DNA from: Candidatus Omnitrophota bacterium
Lineage (GTDB): Bacteria; Omnitrophota; Gorgyraeia; Pluralincolimonadales; Pluralincolimonadaceae
DNA: 35,161 nt
Assembly: GCA_903889135.1 (NCBI GenBank)
Contig: CAISWF010000109.1
Span: 1-35,161, forward strand
Reading direction: 5' to 3'
Position numbers and translations under genes: made by a program. The notes beneath the pieces are model-generated. The model made no database searches. It saw only the letters and a list, made by a program, of their open reading frames with translations, and was not told the DNA's origin. This document shows positions 17,644 to 28,696 of the stretch, piece by piece; the stretch's first letter is position 1; each line of letters starts with the position of its first letter.

Positions 17644-18104
17644 GGGCCCTGATTTCTCGTATAAGCGCTCGAACTCAATGCGTATGTCTCGTCGCCCTTA
17701 TTCATAGTCAACGCTATAGTCACGACCCTGATACTACTGAGGCTGGCCTGCGCGACCGGCACTGGGATGCTGTTATTATTAAGATCTGTGTAGGAAAATG
17801 TCAGCGCCTGCGCGTCCGGGATGCCATTTTGGTTGAAGGTCACCGTCTCATTTACGCCGTCGTTATTGACATCTGCCGTAAATGTTATCGCGGAGGCCGT
17901 GGCGGCAGTAATGGTGCCTGCCTGGCATAAGTCTCGCACCATCCGTTCCATCGCAAGGCTTGCCCCTTCCCTTATCTCGGTCCTGTCCCTGCCAGAAACC
18001 CACGCACTTAACCCCGTCAAAAATACCGTGGCGCTTACGGCGACAATTATGGAAACAAGCGCCGTAACAACCATGAGTTCTATAAGAGTGAGCCCTTTTT
18101 TCAT
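17640..18104 (-). CDS. Minor pseudopilin, GspJ/PilW-like
   Basis: The 154-residue protein starts MKKGLTLIELMVVTALVSIIVAV, a type III prepilin signal with cleavage after Gly4 and Glu at +5, so it should be processed by a prepilin peptidase and inserted in the pilus or pseudopilus. The WVSGRDRTEIREGASLAMERMVRDL segment is typical of the GspJ/PilW group, in which a helix extension leads into a beta domain. The start is ATG 18102-18104, overlapping the TGA of the preceding gene by one base; a TTG one codon earlier is less likely. It overlaps the next gene by ATGA. The exact minor-pilin type is not certain. Confidence 0.82.
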   Translation of the reverse strand: MKKGLTLIELMVVTALVSIIVAVSATVFLTGLSAWVSGRDRTEIREGASLAMERMVRDLCQAGTITAATASAITFTADVNNDGVNETVTFNQNGIPDAQALTFSYTDLNNNSIPVPVAQASLSSIRVVTIALTMNKGDETYALSSSAYTRNQGP

Positions 18105-18472
18105 CAATTTTTGGATATATAGGTTATAAGAGATGTGGTAGTTTCGCTGCCTTTATACGACCAGTATACGCTCACAGTGACCTGCTTAAGGTCCGTATTT
18201 GGCGTCGTCACATCTACGCTTCTCTGAAATCCGGTAATACCGGGGACATCCGTAACAACCGCCTTGGCCTCGGGTATTATTCCCGTGTCAAAATTCAGGT
18301 TCCGTATCTCTTCTATCCTTTTTTCGGCAAGAGCCATCGCGATGCCGGTCATTTCCGGATCAACACTGCTGATCAATCCAGTGCTGAACAGGCCGGTAAC
18401 CATAACGACTCCCGTCGCAAAAAGCGTGACGGCAAGTAGGACTTCCAGCAGCGTGAAACCTTTTCGAGTCAT
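18104..18472 (-). CDS. Minor pseudopilin, GspI/PilV-like
   Basis: The 122-residue protein starts MTRKGFTLLEVLLAVTLFATGVVMV, a prepilin leader with cleavage after Gly5 and Glu at +5. The following FSTGLISSVDPEMTGIAMALAEKRIEEIRNL resembles GspI/PilV, where an A-x-A-x2-K/R-x-E-E/Q helix is common. The short C-terminal beta part (RSVDVTTPNTDLKQVTVSVYW) also fits. The ribosome site before ATG 18472 is weak. A 12-base-stem hairpin lies 30 bases upstream. It should be a tip-complex partner of the two following minor pilins. Confidence 0.82.
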   Translation of the reverse strand: MTRKGFTLLEVLLAVTLFATGVVMVTGLFSTGLISSVDPEMTGIAMALAEKRIEEIRNLNFDTGIIPEAKAVVTDVPGITGFQRSVDVTTPNTDLKQVTVSVYWSYKGSETTTSLITYISKN

Positions 18473-18501
18473 ATCTTTACAGGATATATCACATAATATT
18501 T

Positions 18502-18540
18502 GACGGGGATCGCACCGTAGTAGGCAGCGCGATCCCCGTC
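18502..18540. repeat. Long perfect hairpin downstream of the major pseudopilin
   Basis: Arms GACGGGGATCGC (18502-18513) and GCGATCCCCGTC (18529-18540) form a 12-base stem around a 15-base loop. It starts 21 bases after the pilin stop on the minus strand. The following sequence is AAATATTATG, not a T run. A stable hairpin here could protect the 3' end of a processed pilin message and lower expression of the minor pilins downstream. It could also act as an inefficient terminator. Confidence 0.6.
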
Positions 18541-18561
18541 AAAACCGATATTACCCAAAGA

Positions 18562-18999
18562 CTAAAAACCTCCCGTACCCGGGTTGCCGTTTGATACGAA
18601 TATGGCATTATTTGCAGCAGTGACAGCACCCACGGTGCTGATGGCAACGGTTCCGTTCTTGCCCGCGCCTAATGACCCGATGACATAGTAATTACCGCTT
18701 ACGTTGTAAAGGTACTGCGTACCTGCCGCGGCAAACGGATCATTTAAAGTCGAGCTGATTATCTGCGGTGTCACAGTAATCAACGGATTCTCCCAGGTTG
18801 CGTTGGCCGTCGGATATATGTGGTTCTGATGGATATAATACGACTCGACCGCGGCCTGAAATGTCCTCAACTCAGCCGCGGCCTTGGTGGTGTTGCCCTC
18901 ATCGCGCATGCCTCCGAACCTCGGCAGCGCGATGCCTATCAATATCGCGATGACCATGATGACTATTAAAAGCTCAACAAGCGTAAAACCCCTTTTCAT
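18562..18999 (-). CDS. Major pseudopilin / type IV pilin, GspG-like
   Basis: The 145-residue protein starts MKRGFTLVELLIVIMVIAILIGIALPRF, a classic prepilin with cleavage after Gly4, N-methylated Phe and Glu5. The C-terminal part holds LNDPFAAAGTQYLYNVSGNYYVIGSLGAGKNG, close to the DP..G.pY.Y....Y.v.S.G.DG pattern of GspG. It is the first and probably most abundant pilin of the operon. It has a strong ribosome site (GGGGGAA) and is flanked by hairpins on both sides, which fits differential expression. It ends with TAG, and the frame stays open 30 more codons up to the next gene start; I treat the TAG as the true stop. Confidence 0.9.
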   Translation of the reverse strand: MKRGFTLVELLIVIMVIAILIGIALPRFGGMRDEGNTTKAAAELRTFQAAVESYYIHQNHIYPTANATWENPLITVTPQIISSTLNDPFAAAGTQYLYNVSGNYYVIGSLGAGKNGTVAISTVGAVTAANNAIFVSNGNPGTGGF

Positions 19000-19070
19000 C
19001 TTACTTCCCCCTTTCCGGTAGACGCTCTAGTGTCTACCATTCTGGTTGATGCACGTGCATCAACCCTCAT
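18996..19070 (-). CDS. Possible 24-codon micro-ORF between gspF and the major pseudopilin
   Basis: ATG 19068-19070 comes one base after the gspF stop, with AGAAGG four bases upstream. The frame runs 24 codons and its TGA overlaps the pilin ATG (ATGA). The peptide contains a nine-residue repeat: VDARAST followed by RM, then VDTRAST. It is fully made of the paired palindromes, so it may simply be the translation of a repeat element. It could still couple translation of gspF to the pilin. I do not recognise a function. Confidence 0.3.
   Translation of the reverse strand: MRVDARASTRMVDTRASTGKGEVR
19017..19065. repeat. Tandem 22-base palindromes before the major pseudopilin gene
   Basis: 19044-19065 is a perfect 22-base palindrome with arms GGTTGATGCAC and GTGCATCAACC. 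19017-19038 is a near-perfect one with outer arms GGTAGAC and GTCTACC. The centres are 27 bases apart. The two copies differ by paired, compensating changes in the stem, which suggests that base pairing is kept. They lie in the 72-base gap between gspF and the pilin. Confidence 0.6.
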
Positions 19071-19071
19071 T

Positions 19072-20289
19072 TTACCTTCTCAACACTTTTACCAAGTCGA
19101 ACATCGGCACCAATATCGAGGCCATGATAGCAGCCACGACACAACCCATAACTACCAGAAATAACGGCTCGAGAAGCGCCGTGAGCCTCTTTATATTATA
19201 AGCGACGGCTGCATCGTAAAGATCGGCTACCTTATTCAGCATACTATCAAGGTTGCCGGTCTCCTCGCCTGCCGCGATCATCTGTATCGTATCCGGCGGG
19301 AATTCCCCGCTCACCTTCAGAGGTTCGGATATCTTGCTTCCGCCCCGCACCGCTTCCCGCGCATCAGCGACTACGCGTGACAGCACCTCATTATCGATCG
19401 TCGTTTCGAGTATATCGAGCGACTCGAGGATATTGACTCCGCTCGCGGAAAGAGTAGCGAGCGTCCGCGCGAACCTCGATATGGAAGCTTTTCTGATGAG
19501 TTTTCCTACGATGGGTATACCGAGTTTAAACGCGTCGAATGTTAAGCGCCCGTCTTTCGTATTAACATAGATATTAGCCCCGAGTAAAAAAGCGATCAGC
19601 CCGAGACCGAAAAGATACCAGTAATCCTTTAACGTAATTCCGGCGTCGTTTAGTATCCGGGTGACGAGGGGAAGCGGTATATTCGCTTTCGTAAATATTT
19701 CCGCGAACTTCGGGATGATGGATGTCACTATGAACAGTATCACCATGGTCGCGGCTATTGACAGGATCGTAGGGTATAATAACGCGCCGCTTATCTTCTG
19801 CCTCAAGTCAAGTTCCTGCTCTCCGAAATCGGCGAGCCTCTTTAACACAAGGCCGAGGTTACCGCTCGCCTCGCCGGCTTTGACCATGCTTACCGTAAGC
19901 CTGGGAAAAGCCCATGGATACATCAGGAGGGCTTCGGACAGGGACGAACCCGTCTCAACCTTGACCGTGACATCCTCAAGCAATTTCCTTAACCTTTTGT
20001 TCTCGGTCTGCGTAGAGATCGTGCGAAGGCACGTGAGTAAAGGTAACCCGGCGTCGAGCATATTCGACAATTGGATATTGAAGAATATCATGTCCTCGGG
20101 ATTGATGCGCCTGAACCCTGCGATGAACTCCCCGATCGAAAAACCATCGGAAGACGCGGAAGAGACGCGCGTGATTATATAGCCCATCTTGCGCAGTTTT
20201 TCGACGAGGTCCGCCTCCGACGGGGACTCCATGGCCCCTTCGACAAGTTTGCCCTTCTGGTCTCTCGCCCTGTAGTTGTAAAGGGACAT
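19072..20289 (-). CDS. gspF: Inner-membrane platform protein GspF/PilC
   Basis: The 405-residue polytopic protein is the assembly platform on which the ATPase acts. It has the two repeated cytosolic helical domains of the family: MIFFNIQLSNMLDAGLPLLTCLRTIS and later ISRFARTLATLSASGVNILESLDI. Membrane segments are visible at about residues 170-190, 220-240 and near the C-terminus (LEPLFLVVMGCVVAAIMASILVPMF). The N-terminal MSLYNYRARDQKGKLVEG is typical. The start is ATG 20287-20289, two bases after the gspE stop. Confidence 0.96.
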   Translation of the reverse strand: MSLYNYRARDQKGKLVEGAMESPSEADLVEKLRKMGYIITRVSSASSDGFSIGEFIAGFRRINPEDMIFFNIQLSNMLDAGLPLLTCLRTISTQTENKRLRKLLEDVTVKVETGSSLSEALLMYPWAFPRLTVSMVKAGEASGNLGLVLKRLADFGEQELDLRQKISGALLYPTILSIAATMVILFIVTSIIPKFAEIFTKANIPLPLVTRILNDAGITLKDYWYLFGLGLIAFLLGANIYVNTKDGRLTFDAFKLGIPIVGKLIRKASISRFARTLATLSASGVNILESLDILETTIDNEVLSRVVADAREAVRGGSKISEPLKVSGEFPPDTIQMIAAGEETGNLDSMLNKVADLYDAAVAYNIKRLTALLEPLFLVVMGCVVAAIMASILVPMFDLVKVLRR

Positions 20290-20291
20290 GC

Positions 20292-21989
20292 CTATTCTTC
20301 CTGTTGGGTAACCCTCAAGACTTCCTCGAGGGTAGTGATACCGGCCTTGACTTTATCTATACCGTCTTCCTGCATCGTCTTCATTTTGTTCCTGATCGCC
20401 GCCTTCCGTATGTCGGTAGAAGAGGATTTGGCGACGGTAAGAGCCCTTATCTCATCGTTGGGCAACATCAATTCGAATATGCCTACCCTGCCTTTATATC
20501 CGGTATGCAGGCACTTATCGCAGCCTTTGCCGCGGTAAAATTTCACCTGTTTCGATGACGACAGTCCCATCTCCTCTGATAATTTCGCGGAAGGCGCATA
20601 ATCCTCCCTGCAATATTTGCATATGACGCGGACAAGCCTCTGGGCTATCACGGCCGAGACCGAAGAGCTGACTAAGAACGGCTCGACGCCCATATCCACG
20701 AGGCGCGCGATCGCGCCGGGAGCGTCATTGGTATGGAGCGTGGATAATACCAGGTGACCGGTAAGCGCTGCCTGTATCGCGATCTCGGCGGTGTCGAGGT
20801 CACGTATCTCGCCGACCATTATTATATCCGGATCCTGCCGCAGGATGGAACGCAGACCATTCGCGAAGGTGAGCCCGGCCTTTGTATTTATCTGCATCTG
20901 CCTAACGAGTTTTAACCTGTATTCGATCGGGTCCTCTATCGTCACGATATTTTTTTCCGGGGAATTTATTGTGCTTAACGAGGAGTAGAGCGTGGTCGTC
21001 TTCCCGGAGCCGGTAGGGCCGGTGACGAGAATTATGCCGTAAGGTTTCCGTATAAGTTTCTCATACACATTAAGCATATCACGGGAAAAACCGAGGTCAC
21101 TCAATCCCAACAGGATGCTGTTCAGGTCGAGGAGCCTTATGACTACGTTCTCCCCGTATACGGTAGGTATCGTCGAGACCCTGCAGTCTATCTGGCGGTT
21201 CTCGATCTTCAGCTGGAACCTCCCGTCCTGCGGTATCCTTCTCTCCGCGATATTCATTCCCGATAGGATCTTAATCCTCGATATTATCGCCGACTGGAGG
21301 TCCTTCGGCGGGGAGGTGACCTCATAGAGGACTCCGTCCACCCTGTACCTCGTCCCAAGTAAAAGCTCATCGGGCTCTATATGTATATCCGAGGCCCCGG
21401 CCTTTACGGCCTCGGTTATCAGGAGATTGACAAGCTTGACTATCGGCGCTTCCTCGACAAGCCCCTGCAGAGCTTCGAGGTCAGGCTCTCCGCCCTCTTT
21501 TTCCTGCAATTTATCCTTGTCGATGGATTTCACGATGTCATCCATCGTGCCGCGCGCTCCGTAATATTGGTCGAAGGTCCTGATGAGGTCCTTCTCCGGG
21601 ACGACGACCGACTCAACTTCGCATCCGGTCTTAAGGCGGACTTCGTCCAGGACGAAAATATCCAGCGGGTCGACCATTGCGATGGTAAGGGTCCCCCCGA
21701 TCTTAAATACGGGAACGATCATGTTCTTTCTGCAGAAATTCTCGGGCAGGATATCGACGACTTTGGGATCGAGGAGGTAATTTGAAAAATCTATGCGGGG
21801 GATTCCGAGCTGCTGTTCAAAAAAGGAGATGATGGCATCCTCTTCGACCATGCCCAGCCTTATCAGGACGCGGCGAAGCGGCTCTTTTGTCCTGTCGGCC
21901 TCATCCTTCGCCTTCTTGAGCTTCTCAGGAGTAACAAGACCCCGTTCGACAAGAGCTTCGCCAAGAGACTTTTTCTCTCCCTTCGGCAT
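20292..21989 (-). CDS. gspE: Assembly ATPase GspE/PilB
   Basis: The 565-residue hexameric ATPase drives pilus or pseudopilus extension. The N-terminal MshEN-type region (about residues 8-145) has two RLG/SLG half-motifs (SLGEALVERGLVTPEKL and LIRLGMVEEDAIISFFEQQLG), so cyclic di-GMP binding is possible but not certain. The catalytic part has Walker A GPTGSGKT (324-331), the Asp box, Walker B DPDIIMVGEIRD and the His box (GHLVLSTLHTND). A tetracysteine zinc site follows (CKYC ... CDKC). I chose ATG 21989 because AAGGAG lies five bases upstream; two preceding GTG codons overlap that spacing. It is first in its operon, about 65 bases from the predicted promoter. Confidence 0.96.
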   Translation of the reverse strand: MPKGEKKSLGEALVERGLVTPEKLKKAKDEADRTKEPLRRVLIRLGMVEEDAIISFFEQQLGIPRIDFSNYLLDPKVVDILPENFCRKNMIVPVFKIGGTLTIAMVDPLDIFVLDEVRLKTGCEVESVVVPEKDLIRTFDQYYGARGTMDDIVKSIDKDKLQEKEGGEPDLEALQGLVEEAPIVKLVNLLITEAVKAGASDIHIEPDELLLGTRYRVDGVLYEVTSPPKDLQSAIISRIKILSGMNIAERRIPQDGRFQLKIENRQIDCRVSTIPTVYGENVVIRLLDLNSILLGLSDLGFSRDMLNVYEKLIRKPYGIILVTGPTGSGKTTTLYSSLSTINSPEKNIVTIEDPIEYRLKLVRQMQINTKAGLTFANGLRSILRQDPDIIMVGEIRDLDTAEIAIQAALTGHLVLSTLHTNDAPGAIARLVDMGVEPFLVSSSVSAVIAQRLVRVICKYCREDYAPSAKLSEEMGLSSSKQVKFYRGKGCDKCLHTGYKGRVGIFELMLPNDEIRALTVAKSSSTDIRKAAIRNKMKTMQEDGIDKVKAGITTLEEVLRVTQQEE

Positions 21990-22055
21990 CACCACTCCTT
22001 GTAAAAGGGCTGCTTTTTTATGACTTTTTAAATCGTTAACTTGTTCCGATTAAAT

Positions 22056-22084
22056 AGTATACGTGAGTGGGATTTTTTTGTCAA
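22056..22084 (-). promoter_or_regulatory. Predicted sigma-70 promoter of the pilus operon
   Basis: On the minus strand TTGACA (22079-22084), a 17-base spacer and TATACT (22056-22061) make a near-perfect consensus promoter. The transcript would start near 22049 and leave a 5' leader of about 60 bases before gspE. It lies in the 113-base gap after kdsC, the largest gap in the window. I see no clear terminator for the kds operon before it. Confidence 0.8.
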
Positions 22085-22102
22085 CGTATTTTGGATTGGA
22101 GC

Positions 22103-22603
22103 CTATTCCGGCCACTTATTCTGAGTCTTGAGGACGAGTTCCAGGAGTTCCCTTATCGCGCCGCGGCCGCTTTCGGCCTTGGTAGTATAATGCGCCAGCG
22201 CTTTGATCTCAGGCCTGCTGTACGGGACCGCGACGGCGAGACCGGCGCGCTTCATGATGGGCATATCCATGAGATCGTCACCGATAAAACATACCTCTTC
22301 ATCGGTAAGCTTGAATATCTTGAGGAGTTTTTCATAGACCGCGCCCTTGTCTTTCACGTTCATGAAAACCTTGGTGATATGGCATCCCTTCGCCCTGCGG
22401 GAGACTATGCGGGATTTTTTGGCGGTCACTATCGCGGATTTCAAGCCGGCCCTCCACCACAGCGTAAGGCCGTATCCGTCCTGCACGTCGAACTCCTTGA
22501 ATTCGTCGCCGAAGTTGTCGCATATTATCCTGCCGTCGGTCATCACGCCGTCGACATCCAGGACAAGCAGCTTTATCCCGGCCGCCCTTTCCCGGATATC
22601 CAT
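22103..22603 (-). CDS. kdsC: 3-deoxy-D-manno-octulosonate 8-phosphate phosphatase
   Basis: The 166-residue HAD-family hydrolase removes phosphate from Kdo-8-phosphate to give Kdo. It has the nucleophile motif LLVLDVDGVMTDG, the short cap-less fold typical of the tetrameric C0 KdsC group, and the magnesium motif GDDLMDMPIMKRAG. GYGLTLWWRAGLKSAIVTAKKS is the usual motif II region with R/K contacts. The end EAGRGAIRE-like (ESGRGAIRELLELVLK) is also characteristic. The start is ATG 22601-22603, one base after the kdsD stop. It is the last gene of the heptose/Kdo operon. Confidence 0.96.
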   Translation of the reverse strand: MDIRERAAGIKLLVLDVDGVMTDGRIICDNFGDEFKEFDVQDGYGLTLWWRAGLKSAIVTAKKSRIVSRRAKGCHITKVFMNVKDKGAVYEKLLKIFKLTDEEVCFIGDDLMDMPIMKRAGLAVAVPYSRPEIKALAHYTTKAESGRGAIRELLELVLKTQNKWPE

Positions 22604-22604
22604 A

Positions 22605-23561
22605 TTAAACCAGCCCCGCCTTCAGGAGGTCCTGCACGTCTACAAGGCCTATGGGCCTCCTCTTGTCATCGACAACCGGTATCTCGTCTATCTTCCTCTC
22701 GCGCAGGATCCGGAACGCGTCCGCGGCAAGCATCTCTTTCGATATCGTAATGGGGTTCCTGGTCATAACTTCCCTGACCTGCCTGAGCGGAAGCAGGGCG
22801 TCTACGCCGAGGTGCCGCCTCAGGTCGCCGTCGGTGAATATGCCGATAAGGACGCCTTTTTTGTTTACGACGCTCGCCGACCCGGCCCTCGCCTCGGTTA
22901 TCTTGAGGAGGACAGCTTTTACTTTAGTATCTTCCTTTACGACCGGGTTCCCCTTGCCTTTCCTCATTATATCCCCGACCTTGAGGATAAGCCTCTTCCC
23001 CAAGGTGCCGCCGGGATGATAGAAAGCGAAATCTTCTTCCCTGAAGCCGCGCTTATCTAGGAGAGCTATCGCGAGCGCGTCTCCCATAGCGAGCATGGCT
23101 GTAGTAGACGCAGTAGGGGCGAGGTTCAAGGGGCACGCCTCCCTCTTGACCGCGACGTTAAGCACGACGTCACTGTATCTGGCGAGCGATGACTCCGTAT
23201 TCCCAACCATGGCTATGAGCCTCGCGCCTATCTTTTTTAAAGTAGGCAATAGTCTTATTATCTCTTCAGTCTCTCCGGAATTGGATATGGCCAGGACGAC
23301 GTCATCTTTTGTGACCCTGCCGAGATCCCCGTGTATAGCATCCGCCGGATGCAGGTAGAGGCTGGGCGTTCCTGTCGATGACAACGTCGCCGAGATCTTC
23401 GCGCTGATAAAGCCGGGTTTCCCCATGCCGGTCACGACCACCTTTCCCTTGCAGGCAAGCATGAGCTTGACCGCCTTCTCAAAATTCGCGTCGACCCGTT
23501 TTATCAGCGAGGAGATCGCGTCCGCCTCGATCCTGAGGACTTCCTTTGCCCGCCTCATCAT
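22605..23561 (-). CDS. kdsD: D-arabinose 5-phosphate isomerase
   Basis: The 318-residue enzyme converts ribulose 5-phosphate to arabinose 5-phosphate, the substrate of KdsA. The SIS domain (about 35-175) holds VVVTGMGKPGFISAKISATLSSTGTPSLYLHPADAIHGDLG and ISNSGETEEI. A pair of CBS domains follows (about 205-318; VMTRNPITISKEMLAADAF, RKIDEIPVVDDKRRPIGLVDVQDLL). Full SIS-CBS-CBS layout supports KdsD/KpsF; GutQ is the paralogue alternative, but the kds neighbours favour KdsD. Start may be ATG 23561 or the next codon 23558; both lie just after the kdsA stop. Confidence 0.95.
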   Translation of the reverse strand: MMRRAKEVLRIEADAISSLIKRVDANFEKAVKLMLACKGKVVVTGMGKPGFISAKISATLSSTGTPSLYLHPADAIHGDLGRVTKDDVVLAISNSGETEEIIRLLPTLKKIGARLIAMVGNTESSLARYSDVVLNVAVKREACPLNLAPTASTTAMLAMGDALAIALLDKRGFREEDFAFYHPGGTLGKRLILKVGDIMRKGKGNPVVKEDTKVKAVLLKITEARAGSASVVNKKGVLIGIFTDGDLRRHLGVDALLPLRQVREVMTRNPITISKEMLAADAFRILRERKIDEIPVVDDKRRPIGLVDVQDLLKAGLV

Positions 23562-23564
23562 ATC

Positions 23565-26742
<3,178 letters not shown>

Positions 26743-26745
26743 TAT

Positions 26746-27750
26746 CTAAGCCCGCCAATGGTGGTCTGTTATGCGAGCCTTCAATTCCGCCTGAGATGTC
26801 GTAGCAACGCCCACCTTGCCTACGACTATCCCTCCGGCGAAATTGGAGATATGCGCAGCCTCTATCATCTTCGCCCCGGCGCATAAAGCCGCCGCGAAAA
26901 CCGCGATCACGGTATCCCCGGCGCCTGAGACATCGAATACTTCCTGCGCGACGGTAGGGATATGCGTTATCCTGCCTCCGCGCTCGAAAAGCCGCATGCC
27001 CTGTTCGCCCAGCGTGATAAGCGCCGCCTGCAGCTTGAGCCTGTTTAAAAGGGACCGGCCCAGCCTGTTCAACGACGCGTCGTCGGACGCCTTAATCCCT
27101 CCCATCGCCTCCGCCTCTTTGCGGTTAGGAGTTATGACGGTCACGCCTTTATAATATAAAATATGCTCTTCCTTGGGGTCTACGGCTATAACTTTCCCGT
27201 GCTTCTTCGCGAGCGGGATCACTTCTTTTAAGACGGCCGGAGTTATTACTCCTTTGCCGTAATCTTCTATTATTATACCGTCAACCTCTTTTATCTTTTC
27301 CTTTATGTAATCCGAGAGTTCCTTGCTGACCGGCCCGCTTAAATGGCTGGACTTCTCCCTGTCTATCCTTACGACCTGCTGGTGGCGCGCGACGACCCTC
27401 GTCTTCAATGTCGTGGGCCTCTCCGGGTCCGAGACGATTCCCTCGAGGTTTACGCCTTTCTTCTTCAGAATGGTCTCGAGCTGCCGGCCGTGTTCGTCTT
27501 TCCCGATCACCCCGGCAAGATATGCTTTAGCCCCGATCGCGCTGATATTATTCGCCACATTAGCCGCGCCCCCGGGCATAAGCGATTCACGCTCGACCAG
27601 GACGACGGGCACCGGCGCCTCGGGCGAGATCCTCGATGAATCGCCCCAGATAAACTCATCAAGTATCAGGTCGCCGATGACAAGTATCTTCACACCCTTA
27701 AATTTTGATATCGTATGCTCGATCTTCGAGAGGTCGTCATGCTTTAACAT
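26746..27750 (-). CDS. D-glycero-beta-D-manno-heptose-7-phosphate kinase (HldE kinase-domain type)
   Basis: The 334-residue PfkB-family sugar kinase phosphorylates heptose 7-phosphate at C1 in ADP-heptose synthesis. It shows LVIGDLILDEFIWGDSSRISPEAPVPVV, ESLMPGGAANVANNISAIGAKAYLAGVIGKDEHG and the catalytic loop DVSGAGDTVIAVFAAAL, all characteristic of the HldE/RfaE kinase domain. It has only the kinase domain, as in HldA; the nucleotidyltransferase half (HldC) and GmhA/GmhB are not in the window. The start is ATG 27748-27750, one base after the hldD stop. Confidence 0.93.
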   Translation of the reverse strand: MLKHDDLSKIEHTISKFKGVKILVIGDLILDEFIWGDSSRISPEAPVPVVLVERESLMPGGAANVANNISAIGAKAYLAGVIGKDEHGRQLETILKKKGVNLEGIVSDPERPTTLKTRVVARHQQVVRIDREKSSHLSGPVSKELSDYIKEKIKEVDGIIIEDYGKGVITPAVLKEVIPLAKKHGKVIAVDPKEEHILYYKGVTVITPNRKEAEAMGGIKASDDASLNRLGRSLLNRLKLQAALITLGEQGMRLFERGGRITHIPTVAQEVFDVSGAGDTVIAVFAAALCAGAKMIEAAHISNFAGGIVVGKVGVATTSQAELKARITDHHWRA

Positions 27751-27751
27751 A

Positions 27752-28669
27752 TCAGCGCCTTTTCTTTTTTTTGAGGACGGATACGTAATCCTTTATCCCT
27801 TTTTCGATGCCGTATTGCGGGATGAACTTAAGCTCCGCCCTGCTCCAGGACATATCCGCGTGCGTCCTGTCCTGGTAAAAACCGTAGGGGTTGTCGAAAT
27901 ACTCAGGCTGCAGGTTTTTCTTCATCGCCTTATTCAGGGCCTCTATAACCTTGTTGAACGTATTCGGTTCGCCGGTACCGACGTTGAATACTCCGCTCTT
28001 ATCATATTTCAGGGCTTTCAAATTCGCGCCGACTACGTCTTTGACATATATGAAATCGCGGTACTGTTCGCCCCATTTGAATATCCTCGGGTTCTTCCCG
28101 GCCGCCATCTGCAAATAGAGCTGGTATATCATGCTCGCGGCTTTTTTCTTGTGCGTCTCGCCGGGGCCGTATACGTTGAAATACCGCAGCCCGATGACCG
28201 AGAAATCCGGGTTCTCCTTCACGAAGGCCTTTGCGGCCTGCTCCATCCTGACTTTGCTCTCGCCGTAGATGTTAGCCGGGGCCGTCCTGTCGGCCTCCTT
28301 CATCGGGACCTTGCCTTTCCCGTAAGTCGCGGCGCTCGAGGCATAAACTATTTTCTTGCAGCCGATGGATTTCGCGTATATAAGAAGGCGCTTGAAAGCG
28401 TCGACGTTGACCGAGAACATCAGGTTCCTGTCGGTGACCGTAGTGTCGGTTATCGCGGCTTCGTGGAATATCGCGTCGCATTCTTTAAGGAATTTCGGGT
28501 AATTCGCGTTGCGGATGTCGGCGTGCATGAAATCGCCTTTGTAGAGGGCGAGGTTCTCCCTCTTTCCCTCCGAAAGGTCGTCCAAGGCGATGACTTTTCC
28601 GTGTTTTTGGAGTTCTAAAGCGAGGTTGGAGCCGATCAACCCGGCGGCCCCGGTCACTAGGAATTTCAT
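27752..28669 (-). CDS. hldD: ADP-L-glycero-D-manno-heptose 6-epimerase
   Basis: The 305-residue short-chain (extended SDR) protein epimerises ADP-heptose to the L-glycero form. The NAD loop is TGAAGLIGSNLA (7-18). YASSAATYG and the catalytic YxxxK in NIYGESKVRME are present. Family-specific segments RYFNVYGPGETHKKKAASMIYQL, RDFIYVKDVV and DNPYGFYQDRTHAD point to HldD rather than GalE. The start is ATG 28667-28669; the frame extends to 28696 but without a suitable start, and MKFLVTGA is the normal family start. AAGGGG lies eleven bases upstream. A strong promoter stands just before it. Confidence 0.9.
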   Translation of the reverse strand: MKFLVTGAAGLIGSNLALELQKHGKVIALDDLSEGKRENLALYKGDFMHADIRNANYPKFLKECDAIFHEAAITDTTVTDRNLMFSVNVDAFKRLLIYAKSIGCKKIVYASSAATYGKGKVPMKEADRTAPANIYGESKVRMEQAAKAFVKENPDFSVIGLRYFNVYGPGETHKKKAASMIYQLYLQMAAGKNPRIFKWGEQYRDFIYVKDVVGANLKALKYDKSGVFNVGTGEPNTFNKVIEALNKAMKKNLQPEYFDNPYGFYQDRTHADMSWSRAELKFIPQYGIEKGIKDYVSVLKKKKRR

Positions 28670-28696
28670 GATTGATTTAGCCCCTTGTTCTTCCAA

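Noticed and set aside
18996-19070. CRISPR or satellite repeat
   Set aside because: Only two short palindromic units are present, with no further copies or spacers of constant length.
14228-22000. Genetic code change with TAG as a sense codon
   Set aside because: gspE, kdsC, kdsA and the heptose kinase all end at TAG exactly where their families end, so TAG works as a normal stop. The pilM-pilN amber is a local exception.
22103-22603. General HAD phosphatase instead of KdsC
   Set aside because: Small cap-less size, KdsC-specific motifs and the kdsD-kdsA-kdsB neighbours all point to KdsC.
27752-28669. GalE or another UDP-sugar epimerase
   Set aside because: NPYGFYQDRTHAD and the VYGPGETHKKKAAS segment are HldD-like, and the heptose kinase is the next gene.
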